64,000 nucleotides of DNA from Oscillibacter faecalis_A (GTDB taxonomy: Bacteria > Bacillota > Clostridia > Oscillospirales > Oscillospiraceae), in the NCBI RefSeq assembly GCF_029218125.1, contig NZ_JARFXX010000006.1, positions 118,885 to 182,884 on the forward strand. Direction: 5' to 3'. Shown here one piece after another: positions 32,523 to 41,529 of this stretch. A model generated the notes under the pieces. That model did not search any database and had not been told where the DNA came from. It saw only the letters and a program-made list of their open reading frames with translations. Position numbers and translations under genes: made by a program. Each line of letters starts with the position of its first letter. Positions within the stretch are counted from its first letter, which is position 1.

Positions 32523-35500
32523 TTATGCGTTGGAGGTAAGCTGCCGGAGCAGCTCACGGAGCTTCTGCACCTCAATGGGCTTGGAGAGGTGGGCGTTCAT
32601 GCCGCTGGCAAGGGAGCGCTTGATATCCTCGTCAAAGGCGTTGGCGCTGACAGCCACAATGGGAACGGCAGCGCTGTCCTTCCGAGGCAGGGTGCGGATG
32701 GCATGAGTGGCGGCCAGACCGTCCATGACCGGCATCATAACGTCCATAAAGACCACCCGGTAATAGCCCTCCGGGGAGGCACAGAATTTTTCCACGGCCT
32801 CACTGCCGTTGCACGCGCAGTCCACGCGGCAGTCCATGTCCTCCAAAAACGTTTTCAGAATTTCCATGTTCAGGGCATTGTCCTCCGCCACAAGGACCCG
32901 GAGACCGTTGAACTTCAGTTCACCCTCCGGCTGCTGCGCGGGACGGGACGCCTGAGCCGTGCCGTGCTTGAGGGTCAGGGAGAAGGAGAAGGTACTGCCC
33001 TGTCCCACGGTGCTGTCCAGATGAATGCTGCTGCCCATCATGTGCACCAGCCGGTTGCTGATGGCAAGACCGAGGCCGGTACCCTGACGGCGGGCAACGG
33101 AGCTGTCCAGCTGCTCAAAGCTCTGGAAAATCCGCTGGCGGTCCGCCTCACCGATGCCGATGCCGTGGTCCTGCACGGCAAAATAGACCCGGGAACACCC
33201 ACCGGAGAGCACCGTTTCCCGCACGGTCAGGAGAATTTCCGTACCGCTGCCGGAATACTTGATGGCGTTGCCCAGCAGATTGATGAGCACCTGCGTAATG
33301 CGGAGAGAATCGCTGCGGAACCAGTCATTATTAAGCTGAATATCCGTGCGGAATAGCTGCTGCTTTTCCTCAAATTTGGCGTCCAGCACAGGATGCAGCT
33401 CGTTCAAAAGCTGTGGCAGGTCAAAATCCTCCTCCACCAGAGACATCTTTCCGCTTTCAATTTTGGACATATCCAGAATATCATTCAGCAGGCCCAGCAG
33501 ATATTCGGAGGAGCTGCGTACCTTTTGCAGACACTCCAGCCGGGCGGCCTCGGTCTGGTTTTCCTTCAGGGCGATTTCCGTCATGCCGATGATGCCGTTC
33601 ATGGGTGTGCGAATCTCGTGGGACATCCGGGCAAGGAACTCGGATTTGGCCTGCGCGGACTGGTCATGGTGGGTCAGGTTGATGCGGTTCTGGATGATGG
33701 TGCCGAGTTCCCAGAGAAGATTGGCGTCCTCTTTTTTCTCCAGAAGCGCGGCGTCCACGCCGATGAGGAACAGTCCGCCGGAATACCGGCCGTTATCCGA
33801 CATGGGGAACATAAGGCCCTCTGGCTGATAGATGTCATCGGGCAGCGTGAGCATGAAATAAAGCTGCTTTAAGGGCAGCAGCTTGCCCTGCTCCACAGCG
33901 CTGTCCAGATGACGGTAGCTCTCATCGGTCCACCGAATGATGCTGTGCTCACTGCCAAGTGCCAGAACGGGGCGCCACTCGTATTCAACGCTGCTGGAAA
34001 AATACTCCTGCCGGAACGTGTCGATCAGCAGATTTTTAAGGCCGAAGCGGTCCCGCAGGCGGCAGCACAGCAGGTCCAGCGCCGCCGGGGTGGAGGGGCT
34101 GCGGTCAAACAGATTCAGCGCCAGCGCGGCAAGTCCCATCTGCTCCGTGTAGCCAAGGGATATGACCTCGCCAAAGGGCTTGCCTGCGGCATTGGGTTGT
34201 TCCAAACTGCCCCATACGGCAAGCGGGGCATCCAGCAGCTCCGCATTGGCAAGGGCCGTGCGGACCTGACGCAGAAGAAGCTCCGTGGATTCTCCTGTGG
34301 CAGGGGTGATACCGGCCCGGAAGCGAAGCTCCAGCGCGCTGGAACGAATCAGAGAGGCGAACTGTGTCTGCAATGCCTTCAAAGCGCCACGGCAATCCAC
34401 TTCGGTGACGTTCGGCAGCCAGAGGAGAAATTCGTCGGAGCCGGCCCGAATCAAGAGGGGCTGCGTGGTTATGCCGCCGCAGACGGAGGCAATCTGCTTG
34501 GAAAATTCCTCTAAAATCACATCGCCGAAGGTCAGGCTGTGACTTTGGACGATTTTGGTAAAGTCGCAGATGTCAATGAGAACAAGGAAGCCCACAGGGC
34601 TGCTGCGGCGGGCGGCGGCAACGGCGTTCAGACCGGGTTTCAAACGGTAAAAGTCTGTCACGGGGTCAAGCATCTGCCGCTGTGTCCGCTCCAGCTCTTT
34701 CAGCTTTTCCTCCTGAATGTCACGGGCAAAACCCACCACGCGGCGATGTCCCGTCTGAGCCTCAGGAACAGCCTTGCCGCGCAGCTCTACCCACAGTCCG
34801 TTAGGATGCTCCGGGAGGCGGAACAGAAATTGTGCCCGTACCTCCGGTGCATAGCTGGATAGAAGGGCGTTGAAGGATGCCTGCTCCTCCGGCGTGAGGC
34901 AGGACTGTAGGACACCCTTCCGGAACTGCTCTACCGTCCATGTGCCGTTAAATTGCCGGCTGTTGACGATTTCAATGAGCTGTTCCTCCTGCCGGTAGGT
35001 GAAGAAGACATCGCTGGAGCTTTTCAGCGCGATGCGGTAGCGCTCCTTTTCTTCGGCAAGCTGATTTTCAGTGGTGATTTCGCTTTCCGTCAGCGTTTGA
35101 ATGACATGGTGCAGTTCGTCCACCTCTAAAATATCAGAGGGGCGGAACAGCTTCAGGCCGTGCAGACCGCCTCGAACGCTGTCCACCAGTTGATAGACCG
35201 GCCGGGTAATTTGCCGGACGCACACAAACATGGCGGCCATGCCAATGAGCGCACAGAACAGAATCGTGGTGAGAACATTCTGATAGAGCTGATTTCCAAG
35301 GCCGAACACGGAGCTTTCCGATACAAAGCCGCAGAGGACCCAATCCGTATTTCCGTAGGGAACGTTGCGGTTATAGAGCTTCATGCCGGAGACAACGGCG
35401 TAAACGTCCTGGTCGCCCACCTGAGAGTCCTTGACACGGAGCAGATTACTGACCTCTGTTTTCCACAGGGTAAACAGACCGTCTTCCTGATGAACGGCTT

Positions 35501-36407
35501 CATACAGCGCGCCCTTGCCGATGATGGCCCGGTAGCTTCCGTCCCCCTGGTCAATGGCCAGCGCGTAGCCGGCGTTTTGACTGCGGTCCAGCTCACGGAG
35601 GGAGAGATAGTTATTGGAAAGATAGCTGGTGGATACCTCCGCGCCGACAATGCCGTATATTTCGCCGTTGCACAGCAGGGGAACGGAATAGGTAATCATC
35701 CAGTGGTTATCCAGCGGATGCGCCTCTAATGTAAAGGGCAGGGACCAATAGCCAAGGCTGGTCATGTCCACGGTTGTATTTTCGCGGGCTACCAGATAGG
35801 GCTTATAGAAGAAATCGTCCGCCGCCCGAACACCGCTCCCCTGAAAGGAGAAGGAGGGGGACCATGAGCTGTCCAGCGTAATGCCGGACTGGCGGGCCAG
35901 CGCCTTATCGCCGCGCTCAATCAGAAGGTCGGAGTTTGTCTCGGTTTTGGTGGCGGGGTCGGAATCCTGCAGGAAAAAGCCCTCGTAATTTGCCGGAAGC
36001 ATCGGGTCGGCGCTGTTGGCGAGAATCAGGAACACGCCGCAGGAGCTGTCCCGCCGCAGATAGTCCAGAAGCTCCGGGAATACCTGCGCCGCATAGGCGC
36101 GCTGGAGCACCGAATCTCCCAGAAAGGTCCCTATGGAGATATCCTGCTCCGCAAGGAATGACCAGAGCATATTGGTTAGAAAGTTGCTTTCGTTCCGAAT
36201 GCCGCTCCACTGGTCCACCATGGCGTTTTGCAGCACAACACTCTGGTTTTCCACCAAATTGCTGTCGATGTCCACGGTATTGCGCTCCATGGTTTCCCGG
36301 GTGCCGCTGGCCAGCAGAATGGAAAAGGGGACAATGCCCTGAAGCAGCACAACCAGCAGCAAAGGCAGAAGCAACAGGTACGTCAGTGATTTTTTACGCC
36401 GGTTCAT
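32523..36407 (-). CDS. Hybrid sensor histidine kinase with Cache, PAS, GGDEF-like, GAF and receiver domains
   Basis: A 1294-residue membrane sensor. Order: helix 1 (about 8-34), large extracellular dCache-like domain (about 35-370), helix 2 (about 375-400), linker and PAS (about 450-570), GGDEF-like domain (about 580-735), GAF-like region (to about 910), HisKA with His near 928 in SHEIRTPMNG, HATPase with NLLGNAIKYS, DHGIGIG and GTGLGLAIS (about 1030-1145), and a receiver with Asp near 1220 in VVFMDVMMP. The GGDEF core reads AGSDEF, missing a Gly, so diguanylate cyclase activity is doubtful. It is downstream of a solute-binding lipoprotein gene by 40 bases, so that protein may present its ligand. 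AAGGAGG precedes the ATG. Confidence 0.9.
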   Translation of the reverse strand: MNRRKKSLTYLLLLPLLLVVLLQGIVPFSILLASGTRETMERNTVDIDSNLVENQSVVLQNAMVDQWSGIRNESNFLTNMLWSFLAEQDISIGTFLGDSVLQRAYAAQVFPELLDYLRRDSSCGVFLILANSADPMLPANYEGFFLQDSDPATKTETNSDLLIERGDKALARQSGITLDSSWSPSFSFQGSGVRAADDFFYKPYLVARENTTVDMTSLGYWSLPFTLEAHPLDNHWMITYSVPLLCNGEIYGIVGAEVSTSYLSNNYLSLRELDRSQNAGYALAIDQGDGSYRAIIGKGALYEAVHQEDGLFTLWKTEVSNLLRVKDSQVGDQDVYAVVSGMKLYNRNVPYGNTDWVLCGFVSESSVFGLGNQLYQNVLTTILFCALIGMAAMFVCVRQITRPVYQLVDSVRGGLHGLKLFRPSDILEVDELHHVIQTLTESEITTENQLAEEKERYRIALKSSSDVFFTYRQEEQLIEIVNSRQFNGTWTVEQFRKGVLQSCLTPEEQASFNALLSSYAPEVRAQFLFRLPEHPNGLWVELRGKAVPEAQTGHRRVVGFARDIQEEKLKELERTQRQMLDPVTDFYRLKPGLNAVAAARRSSPVGFLVLIDICDFTKIVQSHSLTFGDVILEEFSKQIASVCGGITTQPLLIRAGSDEFLLWLPNVTEVDCRGALKALQTQFASLIRSSALELRFRAGITPATGESTELLLRQVRTALANAELLDAPLAVWGSLEQPNAAGKPFGEVISLGYTEQMGLAALALNLFDRSPSTPAALDLLCCRLRDRFGLKNLLIDTFRQEYFSSSVEYEWRPVLALGSEHSIIRWTDESYRHLDSAVEQGKLLPLKQLYFMLTLPDDIYQPEGLMFPMSDNGRYSGGLFLIGVDAALLEKKEDANLLWELGTIIQNRINLTHHDQSAQAKSEFLARMSHEIRTPMNGIIGMTEIALKENQTEAARLECLQKVRSSSEYLLGLLNDILDMSKIESGKMSLVEEDFDLPQLLNELHPVLDAKFEEKQQLFRTDIQLNNDWFRSDSLRITQVLINLLGNAIKYSGSGTEILLTVRETVLSGGCSRVYFAVQDHGIGIGEADRQRIFQSFEQLDSSVARRQGTGLGLAISNRLVHMMGSSIHLDSTVGQGSTFSFSLTLKHGTAQASRPAQQPEGELKFNGLRVLVAEDNALNMEILKTFLEDMDCRVDCACNGSEAVEKFCASPEGYYRVVFMDVMMPVMDGLAATHAIRTLPRKDSAAVPIVAVSANAFDEDIKRSLASGMNAHLSKPIEVQKLRELLRQLTSNA

Positions 36408-36447
36408 GGCGCCTCCTTCAGCCCGACAGGGCCTTGCATCATTTCGC

Positions 36448-37923
36448 TCAGGACTGAGCGGCGGTTTCCAGCACTTGGCAGAAGGCCTCGTACCACGTCT
36501 CGAAAGCCTCGTCCGTCACATAGGGGGTGACAGCCTCGGCCCGGGGCGTTCCGGCGGCAACGGCCTCGTCAATGGCGGCTTTGTCAGCCACGGCCTTGTC
36601 GGAGAGGTTGTAGTCCAGCACCTTCCGGGCGGCAAAGCCGTTTTGGAAGCACTTGGGCGTGTAGAACGAAATGGAATCGTAATCGCTGAGGATGCTGCTC
36701 AGGCAGTCATACGCCTTGCTGTTGATGCTGAGCTGCTGGTCCTCAATGACAGCCTCCAGCGCTTCCATGGAGTTAGCGTCCTTACGGACCGGCAGATAGG
36801 CGGAGTCGCACACAAAGCGGAGATTATTTTCCTTGGCGGTGAACCACTTCAAAAATTCGCAGGCGGCAAACTCATGCTGCTCGTCGGACAGGGTCACGGC
36901 CATGCCGGCGCCCTGCTGCACGTTGATGTGCTGGCCGCCCTCCATGACCGGCGTGGGCAGTACGGCGTAGCCGATGGGGCGGCTTCTGTCATCCAGCACC
37001 ACCTGATCCGGGAAGTACATGGAGGAGGAAGAGGAACCGGTGTAAGCCAGAATGTCGCCGGTCTTGACATCGTCGGAGCGGAATTTGCCGAGGCTTGCGA
37101 ACCAGCCGTTGACGTAGGGAACGTAATAGTTGTCCCACAGGCGGCGAATCTGCTCCTTTTCCGGCCGGAGCGTGACCTCACCGTTTTCCACATCGAAAAT
37201 GTCCACGCCCATCTGCTTCATGCCGATGATGAAATAGTTGGACATGGAATCCCGGCCATAAAAGGCCTTACCGTCATCGGGCACATCGGGGGTCAGGCTG
37301 TCTGTCCACTCGTAGTATTGCCGCGCAACGTCCACAATGCCCTCTGTGGTGGAAAGCTGGTCCAGCGTGACGCCGGTGGCGTCGGCAAAGGGCTGCCAGT
37401 CGGTGGTGTTGATCATGGTGATCTCGGTGGATTTAGCGACAGGGAAGATGTACAGCGCACCGTCATCGTGGAAGTAGCCCTCCTGAATATAGGCGTCCAC
37501 GTATTCGCTCAGCTCCTCAGCGGAGAAAAACCGGGAAAGGTCGGCCAGCTTGCCCTGCTGCTGCATGGCGTATGCTGTGTCGGCATAGGTGGAGAAGATA
37601 TTGGGAAGCTCCTGAGAGCCGACGGAGCCGGCGGCTGCGGCAGTGACAGCTTTTTCAAGGTCTGATACGGAGCCTTGACTGTAGCCCTCTACATAAATGC
37701 CCTTCTCCTTGCCAACGGTGGCGTTAAACTCGGAAACCAGCTCATCGAAAGCGGATTGCTGTGCGCCGTTGTAGTAGTGCCACACCGTCAGGGAAACGGG
37801 ATTGCTGGGGTCCAGCGTAACGGTTTTGCTTTCGGCGGCGGCCTTTTCTGCACCACACCCGGACAGAAGGGACAGCGCCAGCGCACCGGCGGCCAGCCGG
37901 GACCAATTCGTATGTTTGTTCAT
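36448..37923 (-). CDS. Extracellular solute-binding lipoprotein, family 1
   Basis: A 491-residue type 2 periplasmic binding protein (SBP_bac_1/8). The signal peptide ends in the lipobox LLSGCG (Cys near 23). The mature fold starts VSLTVWHYYNGAQQSAFDELV, typical of sugar-binding members. No permease or ATPase gene is adjacent. It is instead in an operon with the downstream Cache-type hybrid kinase, which suggests a sensory rather than a transport role. The ATG at 37923 is chosen over a GTG six bases upstream; ribosome sites are weak for both. Confidence 0.88.
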   Translation of the reverse strand: MNKHTNWSRLAAGALALSLLSGCGAEKAAAESKTVTLDPSNPVSLTVWHYYNGAQQSAFDELVSEFNATVGKEKGIYVEGYSQGSVSDLEKAVTAAAAGSVGSQELPNIFSTYADTAYAMQQQGKLADLSRFFSAEELSEYVDAYIQEGYFHDDGALYIFPVAKSTEITMINTTDWQPFADATGVTLDQLSTTEGIVDVARQYYEWTDSLTPDVPDDGKAFYGRDSMSNYFIIGMKQMGVDIFDVENGEVTLRPEKEQIRRLWDNYYVPYVNGWFASLGKFRSDDVKTGDILAYTGSSSSSMYFPDQVVLDDRSRPIGYAVLPTPVMEGGQHINVQQGAGMAVTLSDEQHEFAACEFLKWFTAKENNLRFVCDSAYLPVRKDANSMEALEAVIEDQQLSINSKAYDCLSSILSDYDSISFYTPKCFQNGFAARKVLDYNLSDKAVADKAAIDEAVAAGTPRAEAVTPYVTDEAFETWYEAFCQVLETAAQS

Positions 37924-37992
37924 AACCACTCTTGTATTCTCTCTCTTTTTTTAAATATGACCGTATTCTGCAAAATTCAATAATTAACAAAT

Positions 37993-38021
37993 ATTTTACA
38001 CGCTTCTGCGCGGTTTGTAAA
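37993..38021 (-). promoter_or_regulatory. Promoter of SBP-kinase operon
   Basis: Minus strand TTTACA (38016-38021), 17 bases, TAAAAT (37993-37998). Confidence 0.68.
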
Positions 38022-38065
38022 GACAGCGTTCCGGCAAGTGCGGAAATAAAACGGTAAATATTGGT

Positions 38066-38836
38066 TCAGGAGCGGGCAAACAGCTCCGGGGCGATGTTGC
38101 TGATTTCCGGCCACTGGAAAAAGGCGGCGGCTACGCCAAGCTGCTGTCCCAGCCGCAGCTTTTGCCGCAGCGTTCCGGCATCGTCGAACAGAATGAACTG
38201 CGCCTGACCGCTTCGTGTACAGGTAAAGTACCGGGCGCACAGGTCCCGGGAGAAGAAAACGGCGGGGCCCTGCGCGTGCAGCAGCGTATCCAGCTTCTCC
38301 GGCGTCAGCGGTTCTCCCAGCCCGGTGGGGGCTGGGAGGGAAAAGCACATTCGGAGCAGTTGAACGTCCAGCGCAATGTGTTGGGAACCGCCGTAAAGTG
38401 AGATGACTTCACGCAGGTGCTCCTCAAAGCTGCCGCCGGACACTGCCGTGTTGATGATGACGATGCGGTGCGCTGTTAATTTGGCATACGCTTCCGGGAG
38501 GTAAAGAGGGCGGTGTCCGGCGGCGCAGCTCCGTCCGAGGGCGGCGGCAAGGTCGGATAGGTCCCGGCGCGGCGGCATTTCAAAATCCAGTACGATGCCG
38601 GAATAGCTCCTGCGTCCGCACTCCCGGAGCAGCGCCCCGGCCAGTCCCTCCGGGTCCTCCACCGGCGGCGCGCCCCGGTCGCTGAGTACCAGCAGCCCGC
38701 CGCTGGTCTGCACCAGCAGATTTCGCCGCAAAAGCGCGGATTCCTCCCCAATATGATAGGCGGCGTGAGCCAGCTCCCGATGGTAGGGCGCCGCCTCCCG
38801 GACATCCTCGGGCCGCACGGTCAAATAGAGGCGCAT
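38066..38836 (-). CDS. Hypothetical TIM-barrel-like protein
   Basis: A 256-residue soluble protein I cannot assign. A YSGIVLDFEMPP segment near residue 100 resembles the catalytic DxE strand of GH18-like spore hydrolases. The spacing of beta strands (RIVIINTAV, HIALDVQLL, QAQFILFDD, GVAAAFFQWPE) is compatible with a barrel. It has no signal peptide. AAGGGGGGA precedes the ATG at 38836. It is divergent from yqeG. The barrel and glycosidase-like reading are inference; no full catalytic motif is visible. Confidence 0.6.
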   Translation of the reverse strand: MRLYLTVRPEDVREAAPYHRELAHAAYHIGEESALLRRNLLVQTSGGLLVLSDRGAPPVEDPEGLAGALLRECGRRSYSGIVLDFEMPPRRDLSDLAAALGRSCAAGHRPLYLPEAYAKLTAHRIVIINTAVSGGSFEEHLREVISLYGGSQHIALDVQLLRMCFSLPAPTGLGEPLTPEKLDTLLHAQGPAVFFSRDLCARYFTCTRSGQAQFILFDDAGTLRQKLRLGQQLGVAAAFFQWPEISNIAPELFARS

Positions 38837-38849
38837 GAGAATTCCCCCC

Positions 38850-38878
38850 TTGAGAAATGATTTGCTTTTTGCTATACT
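38850..38878 (+). promoter_or_regulatory. Promoter of yqeG
   Basis: TTGAGA (38850-38855), 17 bases, TATACT (38873-38878), 29 bases before the start. Confidence 0.75.
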
Positions 38879-38907
38879 ACCACTTATACGAAAAGGGGGA
38901 GCGGTTC

Positions 38908-39429
38908 ATGCTTTTGACGCCGGATGTTCTTTTTGACAGCTACCGGGACATTACGCCCGCGTTTCTGCGGCAGCGTGAAATCGGATTGCTGCTGACGGAC
39001 CTTGACTATACGCTGGCGCCGAAGGCTGTCCGGCGGCCGGATGACGCGCTGCGCCGATGGATCGCCGCCATGGAGAACGCGGGCATCACGGTCATGATCG
39101 TTTCCAACAACCGCTCCGGGCAGCGGGTCACGGAGTTCTGCGCGGACTTGGGGGTGGGCTTTCAGGGCCACGCGGGAAAGCCAAGCCCCAAGGGCCTGTG
39201 GGCCGCTATGGAGCGCGTGGGCGTGTCCCCGGCCCACACGGCCATGCTGGGGGACAAGCTGCTGACGGATATGCTGGCCGCCCGCAGGGCAGGCGTACTG
39301 GCGCTGATGGTGGAGCCGCTGGGCGGCCCGGTGGGGGCGTGGAACCGATTTCTGCACCTGCTGCAGCGGCCGTTTAAGGCGGCCTGTCCGCTGAAAATGC
39401 AAAAAAAGCCGAAAGAAAACACAAAATAA
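38908..39429 (+). CDS. yqeG: YqeG family HAD IIIA-type phosphatase
   Basis: A 173-residue HAD phosphatase of the YqeG family. The nucleophile motif is LLTDLDYTLAP (Asp near residues 32-34), motif II is MIVSNN, and motif IV is MLGDKLLTDMLAARRAG. Family members act on phosphatidylglycerophosphate in plants and some bacteria; the bacterial substrate is not certain. The start at 38908 follows AAAGGGGGAG. The C-terminal 20 residues are basic. It is 130 bases upstream of efp, which has its own promoter. Confidence 0.9.
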   Translation: MLLTPDVLFDSYRDITPAFLRQREIGLLLTDLDYTLAPKAVRRPDDALRRWIAAMENAGITVMIVSNNRSGQRVTEFCADLGVGFQGHAGKPSPKGLWAAMERVGVSPAHTAMLGDKLLTDMLAARRAGVLALMVEPLGGPVGAWNRFLHLLQRPFKAACPLKMQKKPKENTK

Positions 39430-39441
39430 ACGGAAAACTAC

Positions 39442-39470
39442 TTGCAAAGGCGGACAAGATAGGGTAAAAT
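39442..39470 (+). promoter_or_regulatory. Promoter of efp
   Basis: TTGCAA (39442-39447), 17 bases, TAAAAT (39465-39470). Confidence 0.75.
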
Positions 39471-39562
39471 ATCATCGGTCAATTTTGAAGAAACAGAAAA
39501 TATTGAGAAAATGTCCACTTCACGGTCGTTTTCTCGTAAAGATTTGTGAGGAGGATTTAACT

Positions 39563-40129
39563 ATGCCTATTTCCGCAGGCGATTTCCGCAAGGGTGTTGT
39601 TTTTGAGATGGACGGTAAGCCCATGCTGGTGGTGGACTTCCAGCACGTGAAGCCCGGCAAGGGCGCTGCCTTTGTCCGCACCAAGTACAAGAACGTGATG
39701 ACCGGTGCTATCCGTGAGGAGTCCTTCAACCCCAGCGCCAAGTTTGAAAACGGCACTGTGGAGCGCAGAAACGCCGAGTACAGCTACAACGACGGCGATC
39801 TGTACTATTTCATGGACCCGGAGACCTATGACATGACCCCGCTGAACAAGGACGTTCTGGGCGACAGCTTCCAGTTTGTCAAGGAGAATACCATGTGCAC
39901 GCTGGTGAGCTATAAGGGCAATGTGTTCAGCGTGGAGGCTCCTAACTTCATGGAGCTGGAGGTCACCGCTACCGAGCCCGGCGTGAAGGGCGATACCGCC
40001 ACCAACGTCACGAAGCCCGCTACGCTGGAGACCGGTGCGATCATCAAGGTGCCCCTGTTTATCAACGAGGGCGAGAAGATTCAGGTGGATACCCGCACCG
40101 GCGAGTATCTGGGCCGCGTCAAGGAGTAA
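39563..40129 (+). CDS. efp: Elongation factor P
   Basis: A 188-residue EF-P that rescues ribosomes stalled on polyproline. The KOW-like N-terminal domain carries the modifiable loop HVKPGKGAAFVR with Lys33 at the tip, matching Lys32 of Bacillus, which is modified with 5-aminopentanol. Two OB domains follow and the C-terminal signature NEGEKIQVDTRTGEYLGR is intact. The start at 39563 follows GAGGAGG. A longer frame from 39485 is rejected. The polyproline-rich C-terminus of the penicillin-binding protein in this window is a possible client. Confidence 0.96.
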   Translation: MPISAGDFRKGVVFEMDGKPMLVVDFQHVKPGKGAAFVRTKYKNVMTGAIREESFNPSAKFENGTVERRNAEYSYNDGDLYYFMDPETYDMTPLNKDVLGDSFQFVKENTMCTLVSYKGNVFSVEAPNFMELEVTATEPGVKGDTATNVTKPATLETGAIIKVPLFINEGEKIQVDTRTGEYLGRVKE

Positions 40130-40132
40130 GCC

Positions 40133-40163
40133 GAAAGGGGGGACTGCAGTCCCCCCTTTATTT
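40133..40163 (+). terminator. Terminator after efp
   Basis: AAAGGGGGGACT/AGTCCCCCCTTT stem followed by ATTT. It lies between efp and the next gene and may be leaky. Confidence 0.75.
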
Positions 40164-40195
40164 CCCAACATGATATTTTGAAAGGAGCGATCACG

Positions 40196-40645
40196 ATGGA
40201 GATCACTGAGAAAGTTGCTTATCTAAAGGGCCTTATGGAAGGCATGAAGCTGGATACCGAGTCCAACGAGGGAAAAATTCTCTCCGCCATGGCCGATATC
40301 TTAGAGGATATCAGTCTGGAGCTGGAGGACCTGTGGGATTCTCAGACAGAGCTGGAGGACGGTCTGGACGTTGTCAGCGACGATCTGGAGGACGTTGAGG
40401 ACGCTGTGTACGGCGAGGATGATGACGAGGACGAGTCCTTTGACAATGAGTATTATGAGGACGATGCCGAGGAGGACGAGGACTGCTACGCTACCACCTG
40501 CCCCACCTGCGAGGAGACCATCTATTTTGATGAGTCCGTGCTGGAGGATGGCGAGGTCATCTGCCCCAACTGCGGCGAAAAGCTGGAGTTTGACATGAGC
40601 TCTCTGGAGGAAGACAACGGAGAGGACAACGGCAATCAGGAGTAA
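40196..40645 (+). CDS. CD1247-type acidic zinc-ribbon protein
   Basis: A 149-residue very acidic protein. The N-terminal helix-rich domain (residues 1-60, MEITEKVAYLKGLMEGMKL) matches the CD1247 N-terminal domain of Clostridia. The C-terminal part holds a zinc ribbon, CPTCEETIYF and CPNCGEKLEF (about residues 105-135), separated by an Asp/Glu-rich linker. It is found widely downstream of efp in this group. Function is unknown; the ribbon suggests a nucleic-acid or protein contact. AAAGGAG precedes the ATG. Confidence 0.85.
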   Translation: MEITEKVAYLKGLMEGMKLDTESNEGKILSAMADILEDISLELEDLWDSQTELEDGLDVVSDDLEDVEDAVYGEDDDEDESFDNEYYEDDAEEDEDCYATTCPTCEETIYFDESVLEDGEVICPNCGEKLEFDMSSLEEDNGEDNGNQE

Positions 40646-40697
40646 GCCGTATCCGGCGCGGAGCGGTTGCTCTGTATGAATGCTTAACCTGATTTAA

Positions 40698-40748
40698 AAT
40701 GAAGCCCCGGCAGGTCATCGGAAACGATGACCTGCCGGGGTTTTTACT
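40698..40748. terminator. Bidirectional terminator
   Basis: CCCCGGCAGGTCATCG/CGATGACCTGCCGGGG stem with a GAAA loop and a T5 run. Confidence 0.92.
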
Positions 40749-40793
40749 TTTATGCAATGTCCGCTTTGAAATTGCTCTTTACGGTCAGGAGAT

Positions 40794-41525
40794 TTACATA
40801 AACAGGCAGAGCAAAATCGGGAGAAAAATGGCGGGGACCAGATTCATGATCTTGATTTTTGACGCCACCAGCATATTCAGTCCCAACGCCACAATGAGCA
40901 GAGAGCCGACACAGGTCATCTCCGCGATTACACTATCGCTGAGCAGGGGGGCCAGCAATCCGGCTGCAAGGGAGATCGTCCCCTGATAGAGAAAGATTGC
41001 CGCGGCGGAAAAGAGAACGCCGATCCCAAGAGACGAGGCGAAAACAATGGCGGCAATTCCGTCTATCACGGCCTTGGCTTTCAGAGTATCGTAGTTGCCG
41101 GTGAGGCCGTTTTCCAGCGACCCGACAATGGCCATGGCGCCTACGCAGAACAGCAGGGAAGCGGTCACAAAACCGTCTGCCACGCTGGGGGAGCCTTCGT
41201 CCGTATGGACGAGGCGTGCGGTTTTCTTTTGTACCCAGTCGCCGAGGGCGTGCATTTTGGCATCCAAGTCCAGCAGTTCGCCGATAACGGCGCCCAGCGC
41301 AATAGAGATGATGATCACCAGCGTATTTTCCCCCTTGAGACTGCCGCTGATGCCGATGTAGAGGACGCACAGTGCCATGCCCTGCATTACAAGGGCCTGA
41401 AGCCGCCCACCAAGGCTGTCAGCGGACACGTCGTCGGCGGAGTGCTTGGTGACGGCCTGTATGGCAAGCCCAATCAGAGAGCCTGCGACAATGGCAAGCG
41501 TGTTGATAATGGTTCCGGTTAACAT
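40794..41525 (-). CDS. DUF554 family membrane protein
   Basis: A 243-residue protein with about six or seven hydrophobic helices. The N-terminal TGTIINTLAIVAGSLIGL and the central SLLFCVGAMAIVGSLENGL block are typical of DUF554, a family of unknown transporters or channels. The start at 41525 has GAGGG upstream. It follows tcdA by four bases in the same operon. In some bacteria DUF554 proteins are linked to potassium or amine export, but this is not shown here. Confidence 0.88.
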   Translation of the reverse strand: MLTGTIINTLAIVAGSLIGLAIQAVTKHSADDVSADSLGGRLQALVMQGMALCVLYIGISGSLKGENTLVIIISIALGAVIGELLDLDAKMHALGDWVQKKTARLVHTDEGSPSVADGFVTASLLFCVGAMAIVGSLENGLTGNYDTLKAKAVIDGIAAIVFASSLGIGVLFSAAAIFLYQGTISLAAGLLAPLLSDSVIAEMTCVGSLLIVALGLNMLVASKIKIMNLVPAIFLPILLCLFM

Positions 41526-41529
41526 AGCA

